Notes: generated by a model not told the origin, from the letters alone. Positions 50,640 through 60,347 are shown, numbered from the stretch's first letter. The stretch: 64,000 bases of DNA from Stratiolaelaps scimitus (GCA_019614645.1 JABWDB010000018.1:3278501-3342500), one strand, 5' to 3'. Made by a program: numbers and translations.

Positions 50640-51880
50640 TAAGTGTGACGATCGCCTTCTTTCGATCCATCGTTAACAACATTTGAATTGTTCCCGCTAA
50701 ATACTGTAGACTTCTCTGTGCTGAGCTCAAACAGCTTTAGATATATAAAGAGACAATGTCCGATGGAAAAGTGAGACTGTTTAGTTGTCCCAAGCAAAGC
50801 CGTTGTAGTTTCGATTTGTGTGTGCCCAAGCAAAGGTGGCCCCGACGGGTTCTCATAGCAATACCTAAAGGTTAAGAGCTGAGGCCTGTGTTGCATTAAA
50901 GTGTGATAAGTCGTCAAAACCACATGTACTATTAGATACACTATTTTGTTCTAGTATAATTACAACGCAATTTCGTACATAATGTGTCATCACTCAGCAT
51001 ATCTCTGTGTAAATCCACTTAGTTTCACTGTCCGCGCGATTAATATTCAGTTAGGAATAGTCGTTTGATTTTCACGGGATGGTAACGTATCTTTTTGCTA
51101 TACACAATACTTAGTCATGATACCCACTTAAAGGCTTCGCTGTAGCATTCATTTAATAATGATTAGCCCTATTTGACGATCCCCGTGTTCGTTCTCTGTT
51201 GACATGTACCGCAGACGTCCCCTTAGGACCTCTGGCCTGGCGAAAACCTCTTACCGACGCCTCGACCTCTTGTTGCTTCCCTCAAAATACACGCTAAAAA
51301 CCATTTTCAAAGTCTGGATGAAGCCATCGATCACGCGATCGATGTAGCCGTTAAGCTACGGTAGACTGTAATGCCAAACATTGTCCACTTTTATAAAAAT
51401 GCGACAGTGGCTGGCTATGTTCTTTTCTCAGTCAAATGTCTACCAGGTTTGTTTTATAGTTAAATGTAGACACTAGATTCGATGATGGCCCTGGCTGTTA
51501 TACTGGTTGTACAGGTTACTATAGACGTTACCGAAACGAATTGAACAAAATCAATTGAGTATTGGACACAATTAGTAGTCAGATGCAGCGACAAGCTGCC
51601 GGCCTCGAGATTTCGAGATACAACTACTGTTGTCCATGTACAGGTAGAGGAGTCTGTCTAAGAACAAATTTTGACAAAAATCGAATTGTTAAATGCTATA
51701 TACATCGCTATTTTCAACCACCATCATTAGATTTTCGCTGATGCATCTCTAGGCATGACGAAAATGCGAGAATGCTGCGATGCATTTTGTCCACAATGAA
51801 CAAAAGTCAGAACTGCGGTGTTTCGCGTATGCAATCATAATCGCACTCCGCCAATGGTATTCTCTATTTCGTGACGACTC

Positions 51881-51970
51881 CAGCGGCATTATTCTTATAT
51901 TATATATACTATAATAATTATTCTTATATTATATATATTATAATATATTATAATAAGAATAATGCCGCTG
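51881..51970. repeat. AT-rich foldback with 18-bp perfect arms
   Basis: CAGCGGCATTATTCTTAT (51881-51898) is repeated as its exact reverse complement at 51953-51970. The interior is almost all A/T, itself partly palindromic, and contains a direct repeat of about 22 bp beginning TTATTCTTATATTATATATA. Looks like a foldback/MITE relic or an expanded palindrome. Confidence 0.8.
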
Positions 51971-52087
51971 AAGTATATATAGAAGTATATATATATTATA
52001 GTGCAACTTCAAAATTACGCCCGCCTTTTCGAATGCGCTAACTATTGTGAGTTCATCTATGCTGCATGGTGGTGCCATGGCGTGGGG

Positions 52088-52158
52088 AGCGTCTGGCGTT
52101 GCTGATAGGACATGTGGCTTGGGTTCGAATGCTGCTACTGCTGCTGCCGCCAGACGCT
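52088..52158. repeat. Inverted repeat, 11-bp arms
   Basis: AGCGTCTGGCG (from 52088) and CGCCAGACGCT (ending at about 52158) are perfect reverse complements with about 50 bases between, including a CTG-rich run. A tRNA-like GGTTCGAATGC lies in the loop but no matching box A is present. Confidence 0.6.
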
Positions 52159-53521
52159 TTGGAGGAATCTCTGGATTTCTTTATCACATTTGTTGCTTGA
52201 TCTGTGGATTTTCGCCGGGTGAGACAAAGTTGAAACTATCGTAAGGATGACCCCGACATCTCTTGCCAGTGGTAGCCAAAGGGAATTCTTGAATATTTTG
52301 ATAAATTCAGGTTTATTTCTGAACACTTGGAAAAGATTCTGATTTGCTCGACAAAAATCGGAAAAAGTACATTTTTCAAGGAAGATTCAGAGGAATTCAA
52401 ACATACTGATAATAATCATTAACAAAATAGCAACTCGAGCAAATAGTTACGCGAACAATATTTAAAAAAAGAAACAAATCACCAGGGCTCGAAACCAGCT
52501 TGTGTACCTCGATCATTTATTCGTTCTGGTTTGGATTTGAGTTTACGAAGCCTTGTTTTTGTTTTTAACTCGGAGACGCGAGGAAAAACTCTGTTCAAGC
52601 CGTTCCATGCCGCCCAGTGCGCTTAGAAATTGATTGCTCGGAACTCGATACGGAACGAGATAACTCAAAACATCAAGAGTAGTATCATGTATCTTTCCGA
52701 CAAGCATGACTATCACAACGGTCACGTTTTCTGGCTGCGGCTCTATAATGTGTTATTGTTTATATATGTTTTTTTTATTTGGTGAGGCACTGAGAGCATG
52801 ATACGACACATGGAAATATCTTGATGTGGCTCTCCGCCGACCTGTACGGGAGAAGAAACCCAGGGAGTCGATACTACTTCGAAGCTCGATGTGGATAGAT
52901 GCTAGCTTAAACCGACTAATATTACCCAGTAATAGCAGTACGGCCACACTCTCCGTCGCGAACGGACCATACGGCTGACGTATGCCCACTTTGACACGAG
53001 TTCTACTTATCATAAATACGTGGAGACGAACTGGACTAGATCGAGTATTATATTCTTCGGATCTCTTCGAAAACCATCAAGAAACGTCTGAAAAATGACG
53101 AAACACGAAACTGTCGGCTGTGCTGAACACAAGCTTTGTTTGCTTACCGAGAACATTGGAAAGATCGAACAGAGATTCGAGATAAATCGAAAAAGAAAGT
53201 GAAAACGATGAAATGCTATTACATGCCGTGTTCGTTAATACGCAGCGCCCTCTATATAAAGGTAATAGTGCCACAACCCAAGATGGCACCGATAACACGA
53301 TGGAACAGTGCTATGATAATTCCGGAATCATTACAAGACAACAAGCAAACTGTCCAGGACACAATTGTCGAACTAGGACAGCTACTGCCGATCCGGAGGT
53401 AAGGACATACCTTCTAGATGACATATACTGAAACCTGGTTAACGACACTCGTACGATTCTGACACAGACCGCGTGTTCCGCTACTGCACAGTGGTTTCCT
53501 TTCAAAACTTAAATTCTGTAA

Positions 53522-54073
53522 ATGAAACAAGCCAGCTCTCGTGGAGTTCCCCATGTTGAGGGGCACACTCCCGACGAAGTTCATGGAATGATGCTGGCAC
53601 CGCAACTGCCGCTGAACAGGTTGGATAGCCACCGGTTCGAGAACTCCGAGGAGGAGATCGGTACTCCACCTTATTGTCGTTGCGATCAGGCCGATCTCGT
53701 AGGGCAGTGTCGCGGGGGACTCCCGCGTCTTCAGCAGCTGTGTGTGTGTGTGGGCCATCCTTGGGCTGCTGTGGATGTCCATCACCGTCCATCGACACCC
53801 CTGGTTCACCCGAGGCATCAGGCGTGACCTGATAACGAGACCCGGCCCATGATCACCGCGCCTGCACCCCCGAGCACAGACGTGCCCGGCTCCACCACCC
53901 GCCACCTGGGACGCCGGGTGATCCCCTACAGGGTGCTGCTATCTCGTCCAGTTGTGCACCGGGAGCTGTACGTGTCCCGCCACCAGCAGCTATGCGAACT
54001 CAGTCTCACCCCTCTGGGAGCTGCGAACTGGAGTGATGCCAACCTACTGATGCTCTTTTATCATTCACAATGA
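53522..54073 (+). pseudogene. Cluster gene A: membrane-protein family member, frame-disrupted
   Basis: From the ATG at 53522 the protein starts MKQASSRGVPHVEGHTPDEV and continues to MLAPQLPL. It matches the N-terminus of loci B and E (RVPHVEGLSPAETLRIM, then PQLVL). A hydrophobic segment (WAILGLLWMSI) comparable to B's helix is present but in another frame, after a TG run (53740-53751) that appears to have slipped. The first frame stops at 53827; its frame resumes from an ATG at 53849 with a Pro/Thr-rich stretch and a C-terminal part ending LFYHSQ. Weak similarity to locus D (SRPVV versus SRCIV, then SR 6-7 residues on) suggests the same C-terminal domain, with the family cysteines replaced. 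An unrecognised intron could also explain the frame changes. The opposite strand is open for 163 codons but is a shadow. Confidence 0.5.
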
Positions 54074-54079
54074 CTTCAG

Positions 54080-54785
54080 TATTTGTCGATGGGTTATAAC
54101 TACATTTCCACTGAGGGTGGTAGCCCTTTCCGCCTGAGACTGGACGATTCGGTTGGTTAAGCCTACGCCGCTATCATCTCGCAATGGTTTAGCCTATCCC
54201 GCTCTGAGTTTCCCGAGCTTCTCGAGTTGCCGTTTAGTACTTTAACATTGTCCCAGAATATCACGTATGTATCTGGCTTTATCTATCTTTGGTGTAATTG
54301 ATTTCGATGAGACGGCAGCGAAAACATAAAGAACTTTCAACAATTCCAAATCAATTTGCAGCTTGATTGTTGAAAAATTAGTTTCGGTTCTTTTTGAATG
54401 ATAGATTTCCGGCTATTCTCGATGCCTTGTTTTAGAGAGTTTTTAGTAAAAGCTGGTTTTAAAATGGCCATGCTGGTTACCGTTATGGTATGGAGGTTAC
54501 GTCTCAGTAACTAAGGATACAGCCTGGCTACATAGACCGATGATGGGATCACAGGTGGCAGGTGCAAATACTTCTGTTATAAATGATAACGGGGTATGGA
54601 CAAACTAGAGAATCTAACTGTAAGATTCCTGCTAAGTTTTTCAAAATAGGCAAGCTATCTAGAAAATGGAATCGAACCTTGTGATGAGAAAGAAATCCAA
54701 CGAAGAGATGGTTAATTTATTCAACCAAACGTTGCGGATTAAATCAGGTAGAGAATATTGAAAATCGAAAAGAGAGTTGTAACTT
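54080..54785. other. No gene recognised
   Basis: AT-leaning spacer 3' of locus A; no ORF, RNA or repeat identified. Confidence 0.5.
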
Positions 54786-54789
54786 ACTG

Positions 54790-54930
54790 GGAAGGCTTAG
54801 AGTCACTAAATAAGGCGTGGTGCCCACTCCCTAATGTCCTCTAGTTAAAAGGCTTAACCTTTAGTAAATTGGGGACAAACGCAAGTAAAGCCGACCATGC
54901 GATTTACTTGACTTGAATCTACTCATAGAC
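54790..54930. repeat. 141-bp dispersed repeat, copy 1
   Basis: Begins GGGAAGGCTTAGAGTCAC and ends near ACTTGAATCTACTCATAGAC. A second copy, about 85% identical by eye, lies in the same orientation at 55513-55650. No terminal repeats, ORF or Pol III boxes were seen in it. Confidence 0.8.
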
Positions 54931-55275
54931 TGAATTAGCGGAAAACGAGAGATCGACTGCTAGTTAATGTAATAGCTGATTATTCAAACAGCGAATATTG
55001 TCTCAACAAGCCAAAACTCAAATTACAATTGAGAAATATGCAACATACTCACCCTTTTGGCGTGTTGAGAGCTTAGGGAACCATCAACACGCTTAACAAA
55101 GAGAACTTATTATGACTTGATTGAAATCTGATCTTGATTGAAACCTGATTTCATATTACACCTGTTGGCTCAATGATTATTTGATAAACATTTTCTACAT
55201 CTTTAGCTTCAATAATCTTTTGAACCTTATCGTTCCGTTGTCAGGCTTCTGCCATAACAGGCTGCAGAGTCATGA

Positions 55276-55363
55276 TGGCTTTGCTATTTACAATTTTTTG
55301 TAACAATTGGCTTTGCGATTTACAATTTTTTGTAACAATTGGCTTTGCGATTTACAATTTTTT
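55276..55363. repeat. 32-bp tandem repeat, 2.7 copies
   Basis: TGGCTTTGC starts units at 55276, 55308 and 55340, each followed by GATTTACAATTTTTTGTAAC or close to it. Period is exactly 32 bp with one substitution between the first two units. It lies between the two 141-bp repeat copies. Confidence 0.9.
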
Positions 55364-55512
55364 GCCTACTGGTTTCGTGATAAATATTAACGGTGTGTAC
55401 TTGCTTTCTTTACTGAACCACTATATCAACATGGAAGCCTCTCATTCTTCAATCCGAGAGACTTTTGCATTTCCCTAGCTGCGAACTCGTTCTCGATAAA
55501 GTTTCGCAATTT

Positions 55513-55650
55513 TGGGAGGCTTAGAGTCACTAAACAAGGCGTGGTGCCAGCTCCCTAACGTCCTCTAGTTAGAAAGCTTAACCTTTGGTAACTAAATTGA
55601 GGAGAAACGCCGACCGTGCGACTTCCTTGACTTGAATCAACTCACAGACC
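55513..55650. repeat. 141-bp dispersed repeat, copy 2 (interrupted by LINE)
   Basis: Same unit as 54790-54930. Similarity stops at CTCACAGACC (about 55650), exactly where the coding sequence of the 5'-truncated LINE begins, so the LINE appears to have inserted into or next to this copy. Confidence 0.75.
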
Positions 55651-56936
55651 CCTCGCAGGCCCCTCGCTGCGTCCCTCCAGTCTCGTCTGCGGCTGTGGTA
55701 CATGGACGATGGACGATGGACGTTGGTTGGTGATCCGACGACCGTCGCCTCCGACGTTCAACGAGTACTCGACTACGAGGGGCCCAGCGGCCTTGCCCTC
55801 AACCCGACGAAGTGCGAGATCTTCTCTCTAGCCGCGCAGCCCGACCTCCAGCGGTCGCTCCCAGGATGCCGTCTCTCTCAGAGGTCGTCCCTCGAGCTCG
55901 TAGGCTCCCCTCTTACGGACGAGGCCATCCGGCCGCTATTGGAACGGTGCCTCGAGAGGACTGCCGTGATGCTTGACCGACTGCCCCTGTTATCGGCTCA
56001 CCAGGGGCTGTTCCTCCTTCGGTCCTGTTTCTCGGCGGCACGCATGCAGCACCTGCTTAGGACATGCCCGGCCGGCACAGAGGCTTCAGCCCTTCACGCG
56101 TATGACGACTTGGTGCTGGACGCCCTGACCACGATCCTGAACCTCCAGCTTCCTCCGGACGCGGCGTCGCAGGCTACCCTTTCGGTTCGCTTCGGTGGCC
56201 CTTCGTCGCTCACGGCGGTCGCCGAGATGGTTGCTACAGTCCTCCCCCCCGAAGCTCTCGCACACTTCTCCGCTTCCTGTGAAGCGGCCCTTCACCAGAC
56301 GGGCGTCCGCGCCCGGGTCCCTCAAGACAAGTAGTGCAAGCAGCGGGTATGGTCCGATGCCCTGCACAAGGAGCTGCGGGACTCCCTTCTGGCCTCGTTG
56401 CTGACCAAGCTCGCCTCCGGGCTGTCGACAGGCCTGGTGCGGGGGCGTGGCTCCACGCGCTGCCCTCCTCGTCCCTTGGCACCGCTCTCGACGATCGCTC
56501 CCTCCGCTTTTGTGTGGGCCTCCGCCTCGGGGCCCCTGTAGTTGCGGCCCACGTTTGCGAGCGTTGCGGGGACCCCTTTGCAACGAATGGCCACCATGGA
56601 CTCTCGTGCGAACGCAGTGCCGGTCGCCATCCGCGACACACGATGCTTAATGACACGCTCGTGAGCGCCCTCCACTCCGCCGGTATCCCTTGCACAAGGG
56701 AGCCACAGGGCCTTGACACCTCTGACGGGCGCCGCCCTGACGGCCTCACCCTTGTCCCCTTACACCGAGGCCAGCACCTTGTTTGGGACGGCACGGTGGT
56801 TGACACCCTAGCACCTTCTTATGTCAACCACTGTGCAACCACCCCCGGTTACGCGGTAGCGCGTGCGGAGCGGGCCAAGCTAAGGAAGTACGCCGCACTC
56901 TTAGTGAAGATCTTCGGAGATCTTCTACGAAACTGA
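55651..56936 (+). pseudogene. R2-like LINE 3' half: reverse transcriptase palm end, zinc knuckle, PD-(D/E)XK endonuclease
   Basis: The open frame starts within a reverse transcriptase: RLWYMDDG (YMDD at 55699-55710) is the palm active site, followed by GLALNPTKCE, typical of the next RT block. The C-terminal part has a CERC...HHGLSC...RHPRH zinc-knuckle-like cluster (about 56555-56640), then RRPDG and LVWDGTVVDT, the metal-binding core expected of a restriction-like endonuclease as in R2/NeSL-type elements. The reading is broken by an in-frame TAG at 56332-56334 and a frame change near 56400, after which the frame stays open to TGA at 56936. All RT blocks before YMDD are missing, so it is a 5'-truncated, inactive copy. 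GC content is much higher than its flanks. Confidence 0.7.
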
Positions 56937-57129
56937 GCGTTCATGCCATGAACCAGTCGGTTGTGTGTGGTTCGGTGAAGTCCCAATACCAACTTCAGAA
57001 ATGCTGGCTCAGCTCTGTCCAGGACAGACAGATTGCTCAAGTTCTTCCAAGGAATTGGAATTCCGTAAGGCGCTCATGGTGCGATTTTCAGATTGAATTG
57101 AATGATTGGTGTGGCAAGGGATAGCTTCT

Positions 57130-57690
57130 GAGGTTTATTGGTGGTTACGATCGGTACGAGCATTGCCTTTCGCGTTTTTTCTCGACATGGTTTGTGTTTG
57201 CCCTACCGGTTGTTGTGACTGTCAAACTGAGGTGGGTGAAGGTGTTTACGATGATTACAGCTTCTCCATCTAGTCGAACCAATGGGTAGTTGGCAATCTG
57301 CCACCCCTTCTTATCTTTATGTCTTCTGTTTTGTCGCTGTGGATTTGCAGGCCGATGTTGACAACGCAATTGCGCAGAGTTTCAAAAGGCTGTTGTCAAT
57401 GGAACCTGCCCTTATGAGATCGTCGGCGTATTCAATTAACCTGACTCAAGGGTGCCTCTACGAGATGTGTGATGGGAGATCGTTGATGAGGAGGGCAGAA
57501 GACTCAAATTATCTCCCTGTGCAAATCCCGTAATTTTTTTGACGGCGACGTTCTCGATCACTCGACCGTTAAGGATGGTTGAATTCTTTTGGAGGATATC
57601 TTTCAGAAGACCCAACAAGTTTGGAACATCTGATTCTCGGACTGCGAAGCTACTACGAGAAGTGACGACGCCTCAGATGGTACTGCGTAA
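57130..57690 (-). pseudogene. Degenerate LINE reverse transcriptase
   Basis: On the minus strand, pieces in different frames follow the order expected of a LINE RT: ILQKNSTILNGRVIENVAVK, then GFAQGDNLSLL (compare GV-QGD-LSPLLF), an LLINDLPSHI piece, then IEYADDLIRAGSID (active-site YADD intact), and further on RLDGEAVIIVNTFTHLSL, comparable to the post-palm LDG-EV-V-FKYLG region. Several frameshifts and stops separate them. This is a different and older element from the R2-like one beside it, on the opposite strand. Confidence 0.6.
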
Positions 57691-57720
57691 CAGCGTTGGC
57701 CTTCTACAACTCAGTACTCA

Positions 57721-57770
57721 GTTACCATGGATCGTCAACAGCCTCCCTTTTACCGATTGCGCTTCAATGT
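57721..57770 (+). repeat. Short repeat encoding DRQQPP, copy 1
   Basis: GGATCGTCAACAGCCTCCCT (57729-57748) is identical to 62149-62168, and the flanks remain similar for about 20 further bases. Here it is preceded by CC-ATG so that MDRQQPPFYRLRF is encoded before a stop; the other copy has ACG in place of ATG. Confidence 0.7.
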
Positions 57771-58060
57771 CTTTTGATCACTCTGATGAAGCAAAACCGT
57801 AGATTTTTGGACCTTAACATTGAGTCGGAGTATTACTCAAACTTATACTGTTTTCTAGCTGTGCGCGCATCTATGTAACACGGCTCGATGTCGCCAAGTG
57901 CAGGCCGAGACAATACTTGATATTTAACACTCCCCGGTTTCTCGGTCGGCACTTGCTTGTCTGAATTTGATGCACATTTGTTAGCTTCTCATATACAATG
58001 TTTCTTGTAGCGTTCCGAATCGCATTCGGATGACTCTATCTATATCTTCCACTTTTTCAG

Positions 58061-58333
58061 ATATGCATGTCGTCTCCGCTGTTGATACTTATGACACGCA
58101 CGTGTTGGGTATATAGGCGGTTGATCCTCGAGACTCCATTGTCAGTTGTGCTCTGGTGCTTCTCGAGTTCGCGTCTGTCTGATAGCGTCCAGTGTCAGCA
58201 AGAGTCAGTCAGCTCCGCAACAATGTCGTCAGGAACGCGTCGCACAAGAGTGCCTCACGTGGAGGGTCTTAGTCCAGCAGAGACCCTGAGGATCATGACC
58301 ACTCCTCAGCTGGTTCTACACAGCGAGTGGACC
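58061..58333 (+). promoter_or_regulatory. Promoter and gene-start repeat of locus B (twin of 63656-63927)
   Basis: A 273-bp block, about 95% identical by eye to the one at 63656. It contains a TATA box TATATAGG (58110-58117) and an arthropod-type initiator TCAGTT (58142-58147, A at 58144), 34 bp apart, then a leader of about 80 nt and the ATG of locus B at 58223. The same TATA and initiator spacing is kept in the twin. Two similar blocks 5.6 kb apart in direct orientation could look like LTRs, but they carry a coding start and lack TG...CA ends. Confidence 0.65.
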
Positions 58334-58988
58334 TACCCCACGGGTACGTCCCGTTGGAGGGTGGCACAGCAGAGGAAGCGCACCCTTTTCCTCTCGAGGA
58401 ACCCGGGGGAGACGCTTCTCGGGGCCCGTCTCCTCTCCCCCAGCGCTGTGTGTCTGGGCCGTCTTGGCCCTGATTTTGCTGGCGGTGACTGCGGTCACCT
58501 ACATGTTCCTGCCCGTGCCGACGGATACATTTTTAGTGGCGACGGAGATGCCCATCACGACGCCCGTGCCCCGTCCAAAGGCGGACCCGGAAGACACGCC
58601 GACACCGACCACCTCAACCCGCCGACCGTCCACATCGGCCACCATCCCTCCCGCCGACCCATCGGAACCACCACCACCAGTAGGCCCCCGATCGGTCGGG
58701 ACGACCACCAGTCGCTTAGAACACACCGTGTCGATAGACGACACATGGGTTAGCCTGCATAGACCCCCTGAGAAGGACCAAGCAAAACAGTGGCTCCGAC
58801 AAGGTGAAGCAGCCACGTCTGTGGCAGTGCCAGATAGATTCGGACGAAAGGTGTTGATGCTACTCGCTCTGGATATCAAGGGTGTTTCGTATTACGAAAC
58901 ATTAGCGGCAAACGAAAAACTCAATGCTCCCCGATATCTCGGCTGGTTGAAAGTGTTGGAATTTTTAAAGATGTTGGAAATTTTGTGA
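58223..58988 (+). CDS. Cluster gene B: single-helix protein with Pro/Thr-rich stalk (frame-disrupted)
   Basis: From the ATG at 58223 the protein starts MSSGTRRTRVPHVEGLSPAE and continues TLRIMTTPQLVL, shared with A and E. Two extra bases (about 58321) relative to E change the frame shortly after. In another frame a hydrophobic helix (WAVLALILLAVTAVTYMFL, about 58455-58510) leads into a Pro/Thr/Ser-rich stalk (about 58510-58710) and a 90-residue tail ending at TGA 58988 that lacks cysteines and looks unrelated to the C/D ectodomain. The helix-stalk frame is open from about 58464 to 58988. Either the gene is broken at its 5' part or an intron joins the frames. B's stalk DNA is nearly identical to C's. 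Confidence 0.45.
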
Positions 58989-59090
58989 AGACTGGGTAGG
59001 TCTTCAGGTCACTAGTTCAGTGGTTGTAGAGCGGGTAGCACTCAGGCGTTGAGTCCGTTAGTTTCTTGAAGACTTCACTTTTTTCGCTTT
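58960..59090 (+). repeat. tRNA-like/SINE-like 3' element, copy 1
   Basis: Contains a perfect box A match, TAGTTCAGTGG (59013-59023), a weaker box-B-like GCGTTGAGTCC (59046-59056) and a T run (CTTTTTTC, about 59079-59086) that could terminate Pol III. The first 75 bp recur at 59742-59815 behind locus C. Box spacing (33 bp) is shorter than in a tRNA, so it is at best a tRNA-derived relic. Confidence 0.35.
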
Positions 59091-59091
59091 G

Positions 59092-59689
59092 AGGACGTTT
59101 CAACTCAGACGATTATGGACAACAACGGGCACGAGTACGAGCTCCCTGTGCTCGGAACAGGCAGGGGGCTCGAGGCCCACTCCACCGGTCGCAGCAAGAG
59201 GTCATGCTTGGTGGCAAGAGGTCATGCCTGTGCACGGCCAGCACCATGGCCGCAATGTGCCTGGTGATCCTGCCCGTGCCGACGGATACATTTTTAGTGG
59301 CGACGGAGATGCCCATCACGACGCCCGTGCCCCGTCCAAAGGCGGACCCGGAGGACACCCCGACACCGACCACCTCAACTCGCCGACCGTCCACATCGGC
59401 CAGCATCCCTCCCCGGCGACCCATCGGAACCACCACCACCAGTAGGCCCCCGATCGGTGGGGAAGTGATTTTCTGGTCCTTTGGGTGCGTCCCGGTCAAC
59501 GGTCGCAGTCTCTGTATATCACGGGATATGGAGATGTGCGTTATACGTCGCCGGGGTGCTCCAGATCGCCCGCACATCCTGGTGGCTCCCGCCTCTCCCG
59601 CCGATCGGTCTTGGCTGATTCGAGCCATCAGCCCAGCCACGCTCGATCCGCTGTGCTCGGCGACGCGGCTGTACGTATCTCCCGACTAG
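59092..59689 (+). CDS. Cluster gene C: mosaic protein with four-cysteine C-terminal domain
   Basis: The first 178 bp (59092-59268) match locus D at about 97%, including DVSTQTIMDNNG and the hydrophobic start AAMCL. The next 190 bp (59269-59460) match locus B's stalk instead. The remainder (59462-59686) encodes a domain with four cysteines spaced C-x8-C-x7-C-x38-C and ending CSATRLYV. An uninterrupted 161-codon ORF runs from the ATG at 59204 (MLGGKRSCLCTAST) to TAG 59689. The upstream D-like frame overlaps this ATG in another register because of a 20-bp duplication. One extra C relative to B near 59412 shifts the stalk frame, and the new frame is still Thr/Pro-rich and leads straight into the cysteine domain. 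The hydrophobic segment is shortened by the recombination junction, so membrane insertion or secretion is less certain than for D. Long minus-strand frames here are shadows. Confidence 0.55.
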
Positions 59690-59741
59690 TGGGCCAGCCG
59701 TCCGCCGTGGACTGCCCTCCTAAGGGCACTGTATTTATTTT

Positions 59742-59815
59742 ATGTTTGTTGGAAATTTGTAAAGACTTGGTAGGTCTTCAGGCCACTAGTTCAGTGGTTG
59801 TAGAGCGGGTAGCTC
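59742..59815 (+). repeat. tRNA-like/SINE-like 3' element, copy 2
   Basis: About 90% identical to the first 75 bp of the element at 58960-59090, with the same box A (TAGTTCAGTGG, 59786-59796), and again just downstream of a cluster gene. No box B follows; the sequence runs into a TA microsatellite. Confidence 0.4.
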
Positions 59816-59832
59816 CGCTGTTCGCTACGCAT

Positions 59833-59833
59833 C

Positions 59834-59858
<25 letters not shown>
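59833..59858. repeat. TA microsatellite
   Basis: About thirteen TA units between locus C and the 90-codon ORF. Confidence 0.9.
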
Positions 59859-59864
<6 letters not shown>

Positions 59865-60074
59865 GTGACGAAACACTGAGCTTTTTGCTCAACACTCCCC
59901 CTGTTTCGGAATCGTCATCATATATCAGTCGTTTGGAATCTGAGATTCTTGCGTCGTATATCTTTCCTTTTTTTTGGGGTGAGGGAACAAAGAGTTTGTC
60001 TACTCGAATTCTAAGGTTTAAGTTTCTTCTTTTCCGATATTTGCCTCATACCATGCTCTGATCGCGAACCAAGT

Positions 60075-60347
60075 ATGTCTTCGCAATACTACGCAGTTGT
60101 TTATCAGGGCGAGGCCCTGACCGAAGCACAGCATGCCTTAGGGCTGTTGTTTTTACCTGCAGCACCTGAAGTACGTGTACAGCGATTAGCCAATTTCTTG
60201 AGTGCGTTTTCGCAACTTCTCACCAATCCAGTCTTCCATCATGGACCGCTGGATGACAGTCAGGCCAGGACTGTCCTCGCGATGTTAGGAGCAGAGCCGG
60301 ATCCAGGCTCTGACGACACCGATGAGCTCCCTCCTGTTTGGGAGTAA
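60075..60347 (+). CDS. Intact 90-residue acidic protein, unknown
   Basis: A clean ORF from ATG 60075 to TAA. It starts MSSQYYAVVYQGEALTEAQH, has a predicted helical middle (Leu/Ala-rich, including VQRLANFLSAFSQLL at about residues 35-49) and an acidic C-terminus (PDPGSDDTDELPP). No signal peptide or membrane helix. An AATAAA poly(A) signal lies 31 nt after the stop (60378-60383) and a TCAGTC initiator-like motif about 150 nt before the start (59925-59930), so it could be a complete single-exon gene. It sits between locus C and an antisense copia fragment. Family unknown; length, integrity and signals argue against chance. Confidence 0.55.
   Translation: MSSQYYAVVYQGEALTEAQHALGLLFLPAAPEVRVQRLANFLSAFSQLLTNPVFHHGPLDDSQARTVLAMLGAEPDPGSDDTDELPPVWE

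Larger units (their letters stand above)
50645..53490. other. No gene recognised; two palindromic structures
   Basis: Holds the AT-rich foldback at 51881-51970 and a hairpin of 11-bp arms at 52088-52158. Open frames around 52753-53431 are present on both strands without a domain. Confidence 0.45.

Noticed and set aside
52110..52130. Box-B-like GGTTCGAATGC as part of a tRNA gene
   Set aside because: No box A at a suitable distance and no cloverleaf could be drawn.
53414..53905. 163-codon minus-strand ORF over locus A
   Set aside because: It is the complement of the family-conserved plus-strand sequence; GC-rich coding DNA often leaves long antisense frames.
56086..56806. Minus-strand ORFs over the R2-like LINE (165, 190 and 117 codons)
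   Set aside because: Antisense of a recognisable RT-endonuclease reading; Arg/Gly-rich and without motifs.
58499..59640. Minus-strand ORFs over loci B and C (126 and 175 codons)
   Set aside because: The plus strand has conserved cysteine spacing and stalk; the minus frames only mirror the Pro/Thr codons as Gly/Val repeats.
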